Made by a program: the position numbers and the translations under genes
Part shown: piece by piece, positions 36,972-52,188 of the stretch
Layout of the letters: every line of letters starts with the position of its first letter
How positions within the stretch are numbered: the first letter of the stretch is position 1
NCBI GenBank assembly: GCA_020746835.1
Contig: JAGPNK010000005.1
Span: 1,798,001-1,862,000, forward strand
Length of the DNA stretch: 64,000 bases
Direction of reading: 5' to 3'
Source: Stachybotrys elegans
Taxonomy: Eukaryota; Ascomycota; Sordariomycetes; Hypocreales; Stachybotryaceae
The notes under the pieces: generated by a model
Told to the model about the DNA's origin: nothing
The model's database searches: none
What the model saw: only the letters and a program-made list of their open reading frames with translations

Positions 36972-39454
36972 TTAGTATCCTCCCCCTCCACCCGGGTATT
37001 GGTTCCAGGAAGGTGGCTGGTGCTGCCCAGGATATCCGCCGTACAGAGGCTGCTGAGGTGCACCGTAGCCTTGACCGCCATAGCTCTGAGGAGGAGGACC
37101 GCCCCAGTGCTGTCCAGGAGGCGGAGCTCCGTATCCTTGCGGTGGGTGCTGCGGCTGGTGAGGGTTCTGGGGGTGTCCATGATAATAATCTGCGGCTTGC
37201 GATGCAGGACCGCCGTAGCCACCCGGCATCGGTGGTCCCGACGGATAGGGGGCGTTGCCGTAGCCCTGCCCTGGCGGCCCGGATGAGAAGTTGGGCGGCG
37301 GAGCGGGGGACGTTGACAGGTAGTGGTTCGCGGGATCTCCGTCACCGCCCTGCATCGACTGGGTGTCCCGGGAACGGATCTGAGCCCAGAGAGACCCGGC
37401 TACCTTTCCATGGCCAGCCTCTCCCATCATGTCGTAGGGACTGTGGGAATGACCTCCCGGACCATGGTCAACACTTCTGTTGGTGTTGTTGGATTGCTTC
37501 AAGGAGTGGTTCTTGCCAGCCTTGACGGATTCAGAGGACAGCATTCGGTCAATCTCGTGACGCCGTGGGTGCTCATCTACCCACTTCTTGACAGTGTGGA
37601 ACATGTCTCGCTGAATCTGGATGCTATCGTTGCGCAGGGCCGGGTGGTGAAACGAGCGCAGAATGTCGTTGACTACCTCGTCCACGGGGACGTTTGGGTT
37701 CTCCCAGGCATACAGAATTCGGCTGGAGCATGGGGTGTTAGCCAGGGGAGTAGGAGGGTATAGGCGGCTGCGACTCACGGAACAGCGTACTGGAGCATGG
37801 TGGATGCAACACGGCCAGCACAGGAGTTGAGGATATTGGTGAAGTGGTCCTTGGACAGCATCGAGTGCGTGGGATCCGAGCAACGGGGGTTGTTCCACGG
37901 CTCGAGCTGCGACTTTGCGCTCGAGGCAATGACAGTAGAGGAGCCGTTCTTGAGAGCCTTGGAAACCTGCGTAATGATGGGCCGCACGAACGGTGCCAGA
38001 AGACCAAGAATGAAGGAGGTCAAGGTCTCGCCTATGTGATCAAGAAGCTTCTCCAGCCCTGGAATCTTGGAAATGCCGCGGCTGATGGTACGGACAATAT
38101 TGTCTCGGAACTTGAGGATGGGGTAAATCTGCCCAGCAACCTTGACGGCGTCGATATCGGTGCCGGGGATCGCCGAGGGGTTCGAGCCGTTGTCAGCACG
38201 GGCGCGAATGTTGTTCTGCTGCTCCTGGGCATCCGAGCTGGCCTTGAGACTGCGCGCCTGCGATGCGAGGTCGCCGCCGACGCCAGGGAGCTTGGAGAGC
38301 GTAGAGATGAAGTCGGTAGGCGCGATGAGACCCAAGAGACCGCTGGGCTTCTTGGAGTTTTCGCTCTCTGCAGTTTTGAGGGCAACATCGACCTCGTCGA
38401 CCTCGGACTGGGTGAAATGGTCGGTCGCTTCGCCAATGACGGAGTGCAAGAAGTCGACAGCACCAAAGGTTCCGGTCACGAGGGGGTAGATCCTCTTTCC
38501 TCGAATGGTGATCTCAGTCTGCGAGCCGCAGTGCGGGAAGACGGTGTGGTGCCCAAGCTCTCGGAGGGCCAGCTCGCAGTAGTTGCTGTGCGCAGTAAAA
38601 TCCTCGAGGCAGTGGAGCGCTTGTCCAAGACATCTGAGAGCCTCGCACAGGTCCTCGTCCTTTCCCTTTCGTTGGCTACCGCTGGTGAAGAGTCGACCGA
38701 AGTGGATGCTTCGTGCGAAGCTGTATCTCAAGTAACCCGCACTCGTGGCCCAGCGGCCGCTTTCGTTGGCAATGTAGTTCTTCATGCCGGTACGGGGGTC
38801 GATTTCCGTCTCAATCGGTTCAACGGGTCCTCGGAGGCGAGGGTCAAATGTGCGAGCGTCAAGGCCATCGGCGTAGCCCAATGGGTTATCGATGTGCTCC
38901 TCTGGGCGATACACGCCAAGACGCTCCTCGGTGACCTCGAATTCTTCTGTCGCATAGCCAAAAGCCATGAAGGAAAGGACCCAGACCTGTTGGCTATGTT
39001 AACACACCGCAGACTGTAACTGGCCAACTCTGCTCACAAGAACGCGGATCGTTCCCGCGTTGACTCCCTTGAGACTTCCAACATCAACAGCCTGGGAGTA
39101 ATCGCGGAGCCAATTGCCAAAGTATGTGCGCTTTATGAGCATGGACGTCCATTTCTTGCCGTGAAGGAAGGCGATGGTCTCCAGCATATCCTCGATGTCT
39201 ACCAACTGTCAGATCCCCCGTGCAAGCAAGATTCTCTTGTCGTGACCATACCTCCATGGCGCCAATTGTGCCCCTCAACCTACGACGATGCTGGATCAGC
39301 AGGCGCTCGACCTCGGACCTCTCTGGGCACTCACCTGAGCAATGGAAGGAATGTTTCCAGCTCCGAAAGCCGCCGCCTTGCCGGGGAGGAAGGCCAAGGC
39401 GACAAGGACGCACAACAGCATCCAGCTGCCGCGCGACAAGCCAAATGACGACAT
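36972..39454 (-). CDS. het-c: HET-C heterokaryon incompatibility family protein
   Basis: Homologue of Neurospora HET-C, a secreted or plasma-membrane protein whose allelic differences trigger cell death after hyphal fusion. Five exons (39454-39335, 39279-39252, 39198-39038, 38986-37779, 37722-36972) give 755 residues. Exon 2 is only 28 nt. A signal peptide is clear (MLLCVLVALAFL, ending near AAAFG). The family core follows: HNWRHGDIEDML, YFGNWLRDYSQAVD, LGQALHCLEDFTAHSNYCELAL, and EPWNNPRCSDPTHSMLSKDHF. The C-terminal 120 residues are Gly/Pro/Tyr/Gln-rich (GYGAPQQ, GGYPGQ), matching the glycine-rich tail. The protein is shorter than the roughly 960 residues of the Neurospora form, mainly in this tail. 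Whether this locus acts in incompatibility in this species cannot be told from one allele. Confidence 0.94.
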
Positions 39455-40304
39455 GGTAGCCGAGCGCGCGCGCGATGGTGGGGGAGGGGCAATTCCTTGC
39501 AAATTTCCGTAGGCCAGGAATGAGAATGGTGAGAAGGGCTCTCGGAAGCCGATTCGGAGGCGTACTGGGTAGCGCAATAAGTAGGCGCGCGAGGAGGTAA
39601 GAGCTGCGAAACGACGAAACGGTGACGAAACCACACAAATATAGTCGTCAGCAGGACAGGAAGCAGATGTCGCGAGGTTGATAACAGTCAGACCAAGGCT
39701 GATCGTTGATGGCTGTGGGCGCACTTGTAACCAACCAGTGTGGCTTGGCTGTTTAGTACCTGATTAGTACCTTGGCTGTCAACGCAATCCCATAGCCACC
39801 CTAGCAATCGTGCTTCTGCCATGAATAGAATGAGAAAACGATTATGCGAAGATATTGAAAAGAATACTGTAGACGTACATATTTTTGCGAAGAACAATCA
39901 AGTTGGAAACAATTGTATTGGTGCCATCTGGACTAAGACACGCAGACCTTCCACAGGTACTTGATAGGTACAGCCTACCTCTAGATAAATATGTCCTAAC
40001 TTGGCAGCGTGAGCCCCTTGCATAGTGGGGATTCAGCTGCCAACCATCTGCCAACCAAGGATCTACCAAGAAAATGATGAGGATAAATACCAATAAAATG
40101 CAAGTCACATAAATAAGCGAAGCCCAAATTGGTGGAATCGAATGGCTGCCTCCTGTCAGCCATCGTCTGCGTCACCCAAGATCAAGGCGTCCATTGGGAA
40201 GGGCGAGTTTGAAGAAGCAGACATGTAGTAGGGCAGAGAAATCCAATTAATATCCTCCCGGTATGTACCCCTAAGTCTACACGTTTATTCTAGATTCCCA
40301 CCGT
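39455..40304. promoter_or_regulatory. het-c upstream region
   Basis: Contains the het-c promoter next to 39454, including a short CG run (about 39464-39472), and the glutathione reductase 3' UTR at the right. No gene seen. Confidence 0.4.
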
Positions 40305-43258
<2,954 letters not shown>

Positions 43259-44425
43259 ATGCCCGCCCGAACTTTGCCTACCTTCTCCCGCGCCGAGGTC
43301 GAGTCCCATAAGACGTCGTCCTCGTGCTATGTCACCATCGGATCCAAGGTGTACGACATCACCGAATTTGTCGACGACCACCCCGGCGGCGGCTCCCTGA
43401 TTCTCGACTATGCGGGCAAGGACGTCGAGGAGATCCTCAAGGACGAGGTTTCGCACACCCATACCGAGGCCGCATACGAGATCCTAGACGAGTACCATGT
43501 GGGATTTGTCGTCAAGGACAAGTCTACCACCGCCAACGGGACCGTCGAGTCGATCGATGCCAATGGCAGGCCCGTTCACCCGCGGACGGGCATGTCTTGC
43601 GCCGAGGACATGGAGAAGGAGACGGATTTCGACACAGACTACAAGAGGCACAAGTTCCTCGACTTGAACCGACCGCTGCTGGCTCAGGTCTGGTTTGGTG
43701 GCTTCACCAAGGACTTCTACCTCGACCAGATTCACCGCCCACGACACTACAAGGGCGGTAAATCGGCTCCCATCTTCGGTAACTTCCTCGAGCCACTGAG
43801 CAAGACGCCTTGGTATGTCGTGCCGACCCTGTGGCTCCCTTGTGTGGCGTACGGCACCTATGTCGCATCCACTGGCTTGACCAGCAAGCTGGTTCTCGGT
43901 GCTTATTGGGGTCTGGGTGTCTTCATCTGGACTCTCGTGGAATATTGCCTACATCGTTTCCTCTTCCACCTGGACTAGTAAGTTGTCTCTCGCTCTCTGG
44001 GACCTGGATCGTCTAACGAGAAACACAGCTATTTGCCTGACAACAGGGTTGCCCTGACGCTTCATTTCCTGCTTCACGGTGTCCACCATTATCTGCCCAT
44101 GGATAAATACCGTCTGGTTATGCCTCCTACACTATTCGTAGTCCTCGCGGCTCCCTTCTGGAAGCTTGCACACGCCATCTTCGCCTACAACTGGTATGCT
44201 GCAACTGCAGTGTACTGTGGTGGCATCTTCGGCTATGTCTGCTACGACATGACTCACTATTTCCTCCACCACACCAACCTCCCTCTCTGGTACAAGCAGC
44301 TGAAGAAGTACCACATGGAGCACCACTTCCTCGACTACGAAAACGGCTTCGGCGTTACCTCCAGGTTTTGGGACGATATCTTCGGAACTCCTCTGCAGGG
44401 TGCGGCCGTGATGAAGACGAAGTAA
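43259..44425 (+). CDS. scs7: Sphingolipid fatty-acid 2-hydroxylase (Scs7 type)
   Basis: Hydroxylates the very-long-chain fatty acid of ceramides in the endoplasmic reticulum. Exons 43259-43977 and 44029-44425 (51-nt intron) give 371 residues. An N-terminal cytochrome b5 domain has the haem motif HPGG at residues 41-44 and the partner His near 66-68. The C-terminal fatty-acid hydroxylase domain carries the expected di-iron histidine boxes: EYCLHRFLFH, HGVHHYLPMD, HYFLHH and KKYHMEHHF. Hydrophobic segments flank them (VVPTLWLPCVAYGTYV and LGAYWGLGVFIWTLV). The splice (phase 2) rebuilds HLDYYLPDN, close to the first histidine box. Size and domain order match yeast Scs7 (384 residues). Confidence 0.96.
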
Positions 44426-45104
44426 ACAGAGGAACAACGCGTCGCACGGCCCACCACGAAGATGCGGACGGGGTGTGTCATTTTTACAAGTTTCTATCCA
44501 TTGCACATAACACTGTTGAGTATACCTAATAATTACGACACACGGCTTACGCGGGTTGGGCGAGTACCTTACATACATGCCAGGGAGGAGCTGAGAGGAA
44601 ACACGATCATAATGTAACTACCTAGGATGGTTGACTACTGGAATGGCATGAGGCATGAGCCATGTATAGCTAATTCAAAATTCACAAATGAAACGAATAT
44701 ATCTGGCGTGCTACATGGGTATCTCCCAGGGATGTTTAGAGAGACGATAGGATTCTTAACCTACATACTTGGCAGTACAGCTCACCTCGGCACAGAGCCT
44801 GTCTACCTTACGTATATTGATACTTGTATGGATACGACCGGCTTCTCACTGAGTTAGGTAGGTGCATCAACTCATTGGTGGGGCAAATCTGATCACATGA
44901 CCCCACCAACGCGCCTCCAGTTGATACGCTAATTTTTACCACCAGAAGGCTGAGCAAACGGCCGTTTTCCTCATCACGTCCCGAATTACAACCCACGCAA
45001 TCCAACGTTCCAGGCGGTCTTCATCAACCATAGCCACTGTCTGATCAACCGCCTCGCTCGACTGGTAATAGCAACATAAACTGTTAACCGCATCACAGGG
45101 CATC
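44426..45104. promoter_or_regulatory. Intergenic region upstream of the RBM39-like gene
   Basis: Holds the scs7 3' UTR and the promoter of the next gene. No gene or RNA seen. Confidence 0.4.
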
Positions 45105-46984
45105 ATGTCCAGCCTGGATGTTGAAGCGTTGCTCGACGCCGCTGCAAAGCGGCCCGAAGCTGAGAACCAACATTCCACTCCTGGGGATGATGTAGACCGC
45201 AACGCTTCTAGGGACGAGAAACATGGCCGCCGCGATAGGGAACGCGAAGGTAGTGGGCCTCGTGATCGAGATAGGGACTACGATCGCCGCCGCCGAGACC
45301 GCCGAGATAGCCCTGCACGAAGCCGCCGAGGAACACCGGATGAGGGCACTCCCAGGAGCGACGCTGGAAGCCACAAGAGCAGGCGCAGAAGTAAGAGCCG
45401 CGATGACGAGAGACGCCACTCACGTCGTTCTAGAGACGGCGACTACTATCGCGGTGGCCGAGGCGGGCGTTCTCGCTCTCGCTCTCCCTACCACCGATCG
45501 TATCGTCGTGATGATCACAGAGATCGACGTGATCGCTCTGACCGTTACTCCCAGGACCATGGGCGACACCGAGACGACCGTCGTCACGACTCGAAGCGCG
45601 ACGATGGCCCGCCGCAGCTGACAGAGGACGAGCGAGATCGTCGGACTGTGTTTGTCCAGCAGCTTGCTGCGCGTCTGAGAACCAAGGAGCTCAAGGAGTT
45701 CTTCGAGAAAGTAGGACCTGTCAATGAGGCTCAGATTGTGAAGGACCGTGTCAGCCAGCGATCCAAAGGGTAGGTTTCCAAATAGTTCCCCCGATGCGTA
45801 CAACTCGGATGTTAACCATCATGGCAGCGTTGGTTATGTCGAGTTCAAGGAAGAGGAGTCTGTTGCCAAGGCCCTCGGACTCACCGGACAAAAGCTCCTA
45901 GGTATTCCCGTTATTGTTCAGGTTACCGAAGCTGAGAAGAATCGCCAAGCCCGGAACCCAGAAGCTGCTACGCAATCCAGCTCGATCCCATTCCACCGTC
46001 TTTATGTCGGCAACATTCACTTCAACGTGACCGAGGAGGACTTGCGAGCCGTCTTTGAGCCCTTTGGTGAGCTAGAATTCGTTCAACTCCAGAAAGATGA
46101 GAATAAGCGCAGCCGTGGCTACGGCTTCGTCCAGTAAGTTTTCCCACGAGTTTCCCTGACTGAGAACACAAACACTGACACACTTAACAGATACCGTGAC
46201 GCGGGTCAAGCTAGAGAGGCACTCGAGAAAATGAACGGCTTTGACCTGGCCGGACGCCCCATCCGTGTTGGCCTTGGGAACGATAAGTTTACCCCTGAGA
46301 GCACCGCCAACTTGTTGCAGAGATTTTCGGGCCAGAACCAAAACTTCCAGGGCTCAGCCTTCTCCGGCTCCGGTGGCCGTGGTAATCAGCACTCAACCTT
46401 TGACCGAGCCGGGACTCGGGACAGCGAGAAAACCGGTGGTGCCAGCGCCTTGGATGACACCGACGTCGCCGGTGTGAATTTTAACAACTACAGTCGCGAT
46501 GCGTTGATGAGAAAACTTGCCAGGACTGATGAAAGCTCTACCAACACCCACGACGATCGCCAGGCTCTCAAGCCAAAGACGGAAACCAAACCTCTCCCTG
46601 TAAATGTCAACATGGCTAGCCGGTGCGTAGTGCTCCACAACATGTTCGACCCCGAAGAGTAAGTAGCATCCTCCCCCAACGCCGGGTGGTGTTGACGTTC
46701 CTTGTGCTGACTTTGAACCTTCCAGGGAAGAGGGAGACGACTGGGTCAAGGAGCTTGAAGATGATATTCGACAGGAAGCCGAGAAGAAGTATGGCCACGT
46801 GGTCCATATTTCTGTTGATCCCAACTCAAAGGGCGATGTCTACCTCAAGTTCGACCGAGTCCAAGGAGGAGAGAACGCCATCAAGGGTCTCAACGGCCGC
46901 TACTTTGGCGGGCGCATGATCGACGCCTCCCCTGTTGTAGATGCCGTCTACAGCAGTTTGTTCTCTCGCACCAGGGCAATTTAG
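45105..46984 (+). CDS. rsd1: RBM39/Rsd1-like splicing factor (RS region and three RRMs)
   Basis: Nuclear RNA-binding protein of the RBM39/CAPER family; the fission yeast form is Rsd1. Four exons (45105-45769, 45828-46133, 46191-46658, 46726-46984; introns 58, 57 and 67 nt) give 565 residues. Residues 25-170 are dense in Arg, Ser and Asp ([18 protein letters not shown]). RRM1 starts at [12 protein letters not shown] and spans the first intron. RRM2 starts at [12 protein letters not shown], with RGYGFVQY in its second RNP motif. A linker with Gly/Gln runs and a conserved [10 protein letters not shown] segment follows. The last domain ([12 protein letters not shown] to [11 protein letters not shown]) is a UHM-type RRM, which in relatives contacts U2AF/SF1-type ligands. 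All splice phases are 2. Confidence 0.95.
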
Positions 46985-49077
46985 ACACTAATGTTGGCCT
47001 GCCGGCGCTGCTATCTAGGACCTTTCCAGGTTAGCAGTGTTCCTCCCAGAGCCTTGTGTTGTCTCTTAACTAAGACTCGGATGCTCAGAGGACAGTTGTC
47101 CACATCTATCACTCCGACGGATATCCGCCATGGACTGGCATGACCACTACCTGTTCGCTTATTTCCACCGTCGAGGGTGACTCAGACGAAGACCAATCGC
47201 ATTTCCCACAGCACATCGCTTGCCCCGGCCGGAGCACGGATATCGCCTGTTCGACATAGCGAGTGGTTCAAAGAGGTTCAACCTTTCATCCTGCCCCTCG
47301 CCATTACTGATATACTACTTAGAAAAGGTCCAACACGCGACCCTCGACACAGACAGCTCTTGTTGATAGTTTTTTTTGCTGCCCGACGCATGTTTCTAGT
47401 AACCGAATGAGAAGCACCTGGCGTATTCAATTCACTTCATTTTAACAACCTTCTTCGTGCAAAGTCTGTGACACGTTTTGGGCCTCTGTGACGGACAAGA
47501 TTGTGAAAGGTGCTCGGCTAGCAGAGAGATGGGGGATGGGTCAGTTCTCGCTCGAGCTGTTAATATTGTGCCTTCCAAGACGTGCTCTGCACGTTCACCG
47601 TAATCGCATTCGCAATATGATGCGACGATGTGCAATTAGGGACAGTCGACGCATGTTCAAGAAGCAGTCGGAAAGCCAAGCCTCATGCTGTGCGGTCGGC
47701 CAGCCCATCTGCTGAGCTGTTTCCTCTTGCGACTTGGCCACCGTCTTCGTCAGTTTGGTCTCAACGAGCAGGTTCGAAACAACTTCAGACTGGCCGACAC
47801 AACGGTTTGTGCGTTTGTTTCCAAAAGCCTCATCGCATCATCAAGATACCAAGCAAGCCACCAAGCCCGATTGCGACAGCGCTCTCGTACGTGCCCGAGC
47901 TCCTGGCAAGCTTGGCATCTAGCTGCACAGGACATCTCACGTCTCTGCTTGCTCGCTGTGTGTACAGGAACTCAGGGGGTATATGAGGTCATCAAAACTT
48001 ATCTCGCCACTTCGTCCGATGGTCAGGTCGAGGGACTGAGTGATTACCGGTGCCCTCAAGCGCCTTGTTGATACCCTCGTTTTCATACTTCTCCTGCCCC
48101 AGCATGAATCACTGCGTCCGTTACTGCGTCAACTGGCAAGGCGTCGAGGCTGGCGCGCAGCCAGAGTGCTCTGCCCGCGGTTGGCGCGCCTTGCCAGCTG
48201 CGAGGAGGCCGAGCAGCTGTCAAGTCGCCTCGCCTCAACGCGCATGCGGCTCTGGGCGGTTTATGCCCTCTTGGCCTGCTGTGGTCGCGCTCTCTGCCTT
48301 TCCCCTCTGCTAGCTCTTGTATTTCTTCTCCCCCTCTTCGCATCCTCCTCTCTCCCTCTTCTCCTTCACCTTCTTCTTCCCCCCTCGCACATCTGCACCA
48401 ACCTCACATCTTTGAAGGTTGTCTGCACCAAGCATCGCAAACTGTCTTCCCACACTCGCCACGCCTCTCATATTCGTCTCTGCATTTGTCTCTTTTCTTA
48501 CAGTTTGGTTTGTCAAACCTATCAACACGCGAGCTTCTCGCGAGTTGACGTGGTGCTTCGCACGTAGAACAGCTCGAGCCGAGGTTTCTTCACGAACTCA
48601 GTCAGAAACCGTCTTCTTATCATTTCCTTCTCTCTGCTAATCTACTCTTATCACAAGTTCTTCCTCGGCTTCACGGCGTCATCATTTTCACGGGCTGATC
48701 ATCCCCTTCTACCCGGGGAGCATCGTTGCACCTCTCGACACACATTTCTGCCAAGAGCTTTCTTTGGGAAGCACAACCTACCTACCTTCATCCTTATATC
48801 GGGTTGAGACACCAGGGCGCCTGGATACACTATCCCCTCTGCACGTTCTCTCAGTCTGACTGCAGTGAGAAACTCCCATCACATTCGCGCTTTTCTCTGA
48901 AGACATATCTCTAACACAAATGTCATGGATAGGTCTGTTGTTTTACGTGGTGTCTCCTGACGTATTTCGGACGATACCTCAATACTACTACATGGAAGCA
49001 CGGCTTCGATCGTGGTTCAGCGATTAAACAATATCTCTCTATTCGCATTCTCAGCCCGCTTGGCTTGGCTGCCCATA
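46985..49077. promoter_or_regulatory. Long upstream region of the 785-residue gene
   Basis: 2.1 kb with no convincing gene. Much of 48300-48700 is CT-rich, like a fungal 5' UTR or core promoter. A 175-codon ORF (48040-48567, plus) is Leu/Ser/Arg-rich because of this base bias; I do not count it. Confidence 0.45.
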
Positions 49078-51620
49078 ATGAATAGCAGCACGGGGTCTTC
49101 TAAGGCCTCAACGAGCTCAGATGGCAATAATGTCAACGGGCTGCACCCCAGCTTCGGCACAGTCTTTACCCCTCAGGCCATGTCAGATTCTTCTTCTAGG
49201 CATGCCTCCAACGAGCACGTACGTCTCACGGGTCCCTTTTTGCTAGCAGTTTCTTCAGTGTTCTAACCATGACTTCCATGAAGCCTGCTTTTGAGAAGTC
49301 TCGACTTGTTCAAGAGATTCTCGTCAAGGTACAGACAACCCTGCGGCGCATGCCAGGAGTCTCTGCCGCCGAGTCGAACGAGATCATCCATCAGCTGCAG
49401 GAGGCTGGCCAGATCGTGAACCAGGAGACTAGTCAGCTAGTCGATGCCCTCAACAAGATGCAGTACGACCAGGACCAGGTCAACCGTCGCATCGCCACGT
49501 CGATCCTCGAGCGCCAGATGGCGGAGAGTCGCATCAAGGACATGACGAACCGCATGAACAACCACGATGAGATTGTCAACGACATCCGAAATGAAGCCAT
49601 GCGGGAGCGTGAACAGCGTAAGCACGCTGAAGATCAGCACAAGCAGCTTGTGGAGTACGTCAAAAACATCGGCGTCGAACACAGAGAAGACAGCGGGATG
49701 CATACATACGCGTGCCCTGGTATCATGAAGGTAGCCTCACCCTTGCCTACCCTTCATTCATCGCCGTGACTAACAGAATTCAGTGTATGGAAGCAGTCAT
49801 CGAGCATCAGGAGGAACAGGTGAACAACCGCCGCTCGATCTGGGTCATGAAGCATCCCGATGCCAAATCCCTCGCCCGCGCCATGGAGACGCTCACCAAC
49901 TCGGCTACCAACAGCCAGTCTTACAAGACAAGCCTCGTCGTTCGCAACAACAATAACAACAACACCAAGGCTGTTGAAGCAACTGCTACCTCCTACTATC
50001 AGAATCGTGGTCAGGCCAACAACAACAACAGTACCAACTCCATGTACCACCTGTCGCCCAGCTTCCAGCCACCTCCAAGCCGGGCTTTGCCTCCTCCGCC
50101 TCGTTTCGGTCCTCTGACCGCCGGCCCGCCTCGCGCACCCACCACGGCGCCCATGGATCGCCGACCTGTTCAAGATTGGATCCCGACTTCCGCACTTAGC
50201 CGATCTGTCTCCACGGGGCCTGGCATGTATTCTGGTACCACCCCCGGCCGACCTCCTCTGCAGCATGTAGCACCTCAAGGAGGACGGGGTAACATGCCTG
50301 GTTACCGTCCCATCGCCCCTGACTTCCACCCGAACGGTCAGGGTTGGAATGAGGCCGGGCCGCCTCGCCACGGTCGTGGACAGAGCTTTGGCAATGCACA
50401 GACGAACGGCTACGTTCAGGGTCATGGACGTGGATATAGTGGCAACTTTGCGTACTCTCACGAGCGCGGGTACTCTTCTTCCAATGGTGATCGCAGTGTC
50501 CAGTACACTCCCTCTTCCTCGGGGAGGTCTCGCCAGGGGAGCCGATTCTCCTACTCTCCTCAGTACAATGACTTTGCCGGTCCTCGCCGCAATGGTTCAA
50601 ACGCTCTCGCGACCTCCAGCACCATGAATGGCATGACGAACCCGGGAATTGTCAATAATATCAACTGCAGCACTGCCTTGACTCTCCAGCCCGCGGTTCA
50701 GCAGGAGGTCCCTCTCGAACTGGACACAAAGTGTCTTTCTAGGTGGCACGAGCACATCACCGAGTTCTACCGCGATATGCGCGAGTTCGTCGGGCAGTTC
50801 GCCAACCTCCCCATTAACGGCCAGCTAGACAGCATTGTTCACTCGCCCGTCTGGCAGATCATGCTCAAGCTGTACACGCCCCTCTCAGAGCAGGACGCTA
50901 CTTCGTATCTGTACATCCACATCCGCAAGCTCGAGTCCAAGGCCTGCCTCGTCACGCGCGTCATCATCGACTACGTCGTCAACTGTGTCCTGACTCCCGC
51001 TGCTTGGGTAGGCGCTGCCAATGATACCGACCACGAGCTTATCCGGCTCCAGATGGACTTTGACAGTGCCGTCGGTATGTGTTCCCACAAGTGCATCTGA
51101 ATCGCCTCCTGTCTTCTGGGCTACTGACACCCCGCTTCTAGGTCTGACAGCTGATAACCGACAGCCGCTACTTGATCGCCAGGCCCGAATCATCAACCGA
51201 ATCATGGAGAGCGACTACGGCCCAACCTTCATCCGCGGCAAGATTGACGAGATTGCGACCACTCTTCTCTGCACCCTGAAGCCCCTTCTCAACCCCATCG
51301 TCCAACAAGACAAGGCCTGTGAGAAGAAGGCGTACGAAGAGCTTGAGCTCGTCTCCGAGAACGCGTGGGAGCTGTCCTCCAAGATCCTGACCAGCCGCCT
51401 TACCTTTGACTTCCGCTTTCCAGACATTGGCACGCGCTTCAGCTTCGCATCCATGGTGCCCATCGACGCGGAGCTCAGGGATAACAAGGACGGCAAGGAG
51501 GGCGCCACCTCGCGCCGCGTGGCTCTCGTCGTGACTCCCGTCATCACCTGCCGCAACGACACGGGCGCCAATATCTCGGCCCACTCCATCACGCTCGCGG
51601 ATGTCATCACCATGATGTAA
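49078..51620 (+). CDS. Large low-complexity protein of unknown function
   Basis: Four exons (49078-49218, 49284-49730, 49784-51074, 51142-51620) give 785 residues. I do not recognise the family. Residues 48-190 form a helical coiled-coil region (EIIHQLQEAGQIVNQETSQ, RREREQ-like stretches). Residues about 225-470 are low complexity: an Asn run (NNNNNN), Pro-rich PPPPRFGP, then Gly/Arg/Tyr/Ser stretches (GRGYSGNFAYSHERGYSS) like those of proteins that gather in RNA granules. The C-terminal 290 residues look folded: WHEHITEFYRDMREFVGQF, then a helical domain, and VALVVTPVITCRND at the end. The first intron's acceptor (ATGAAG) is the least certain splice. The start at 49078 follows a CT-rich leader; an in-frame ATG at 49012 also exists. 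Confidence 0.75.
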
Positions 51621-52188
51621 AGCACCAAGCAGACCTATAGCTAGTACCAGCCTTTCTGCCAATGACGGCACCGCCTACCTTTTGGGACAAGAGTTCTTTC
51701 TGGGAACAACTGGAATATGCACTTGGGGGGAGGGGGAGGGAGTACAAGCAACGGGAAACAGTAACGGGTATTTGGCCTTGCACTTTTGCGTGCTACGAAC
51801 AAAGGCGGCAGTGTTTTATGCCTATGGATGGCAATTACAAATCGCAATAGCCGCATTTGCTTGATTCTTCTTCTATGTTCCTTGGCGAACACTGCGGCTA
51901 TGCAAGCATTCAGGGAATTAGGGTTTGACATTTCGTGGATAACATGGGAGTTCGGTACCAGTAAACAAGATTCACTTTACAACTGTGCTCATGCGTGCGT
52001 GATATTGATTTGCATTAAAGATTCTCAATTGTTTTGACCTTGACGCCGTATTGCCCAGTGATATCTAATCGGGTATCTATACCGACAACCGTTCCGGTGC
52101 CACCAAGCCCTATCTAACGCCAATTTTCCAGCTCAATCCGTAAACAGTGGATAAGCAACCCAGGGAAGGAGACAGTAATAGCGCAGGA
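51621..52188. other. Convergent 3' intergenic region
   Basis: Converging 3' ends of the 785-residue gene and the VWA gene. No ORF or RNA gene seen. Confidence 0.4.

Noticed and set aside
37844..39019. 391-codon ORF on the plus strand
   Set aside because: It lies antisense to the het-c core, whose protein matches its family throughout; the plus-strand reading has no domain.
48040..48567. 175-codon ORF on the plus strand
   Set aside because: Its Leu/Ser/Pro richness comes from the CT-rich leader ahead of the 785-residue gene; no domain.
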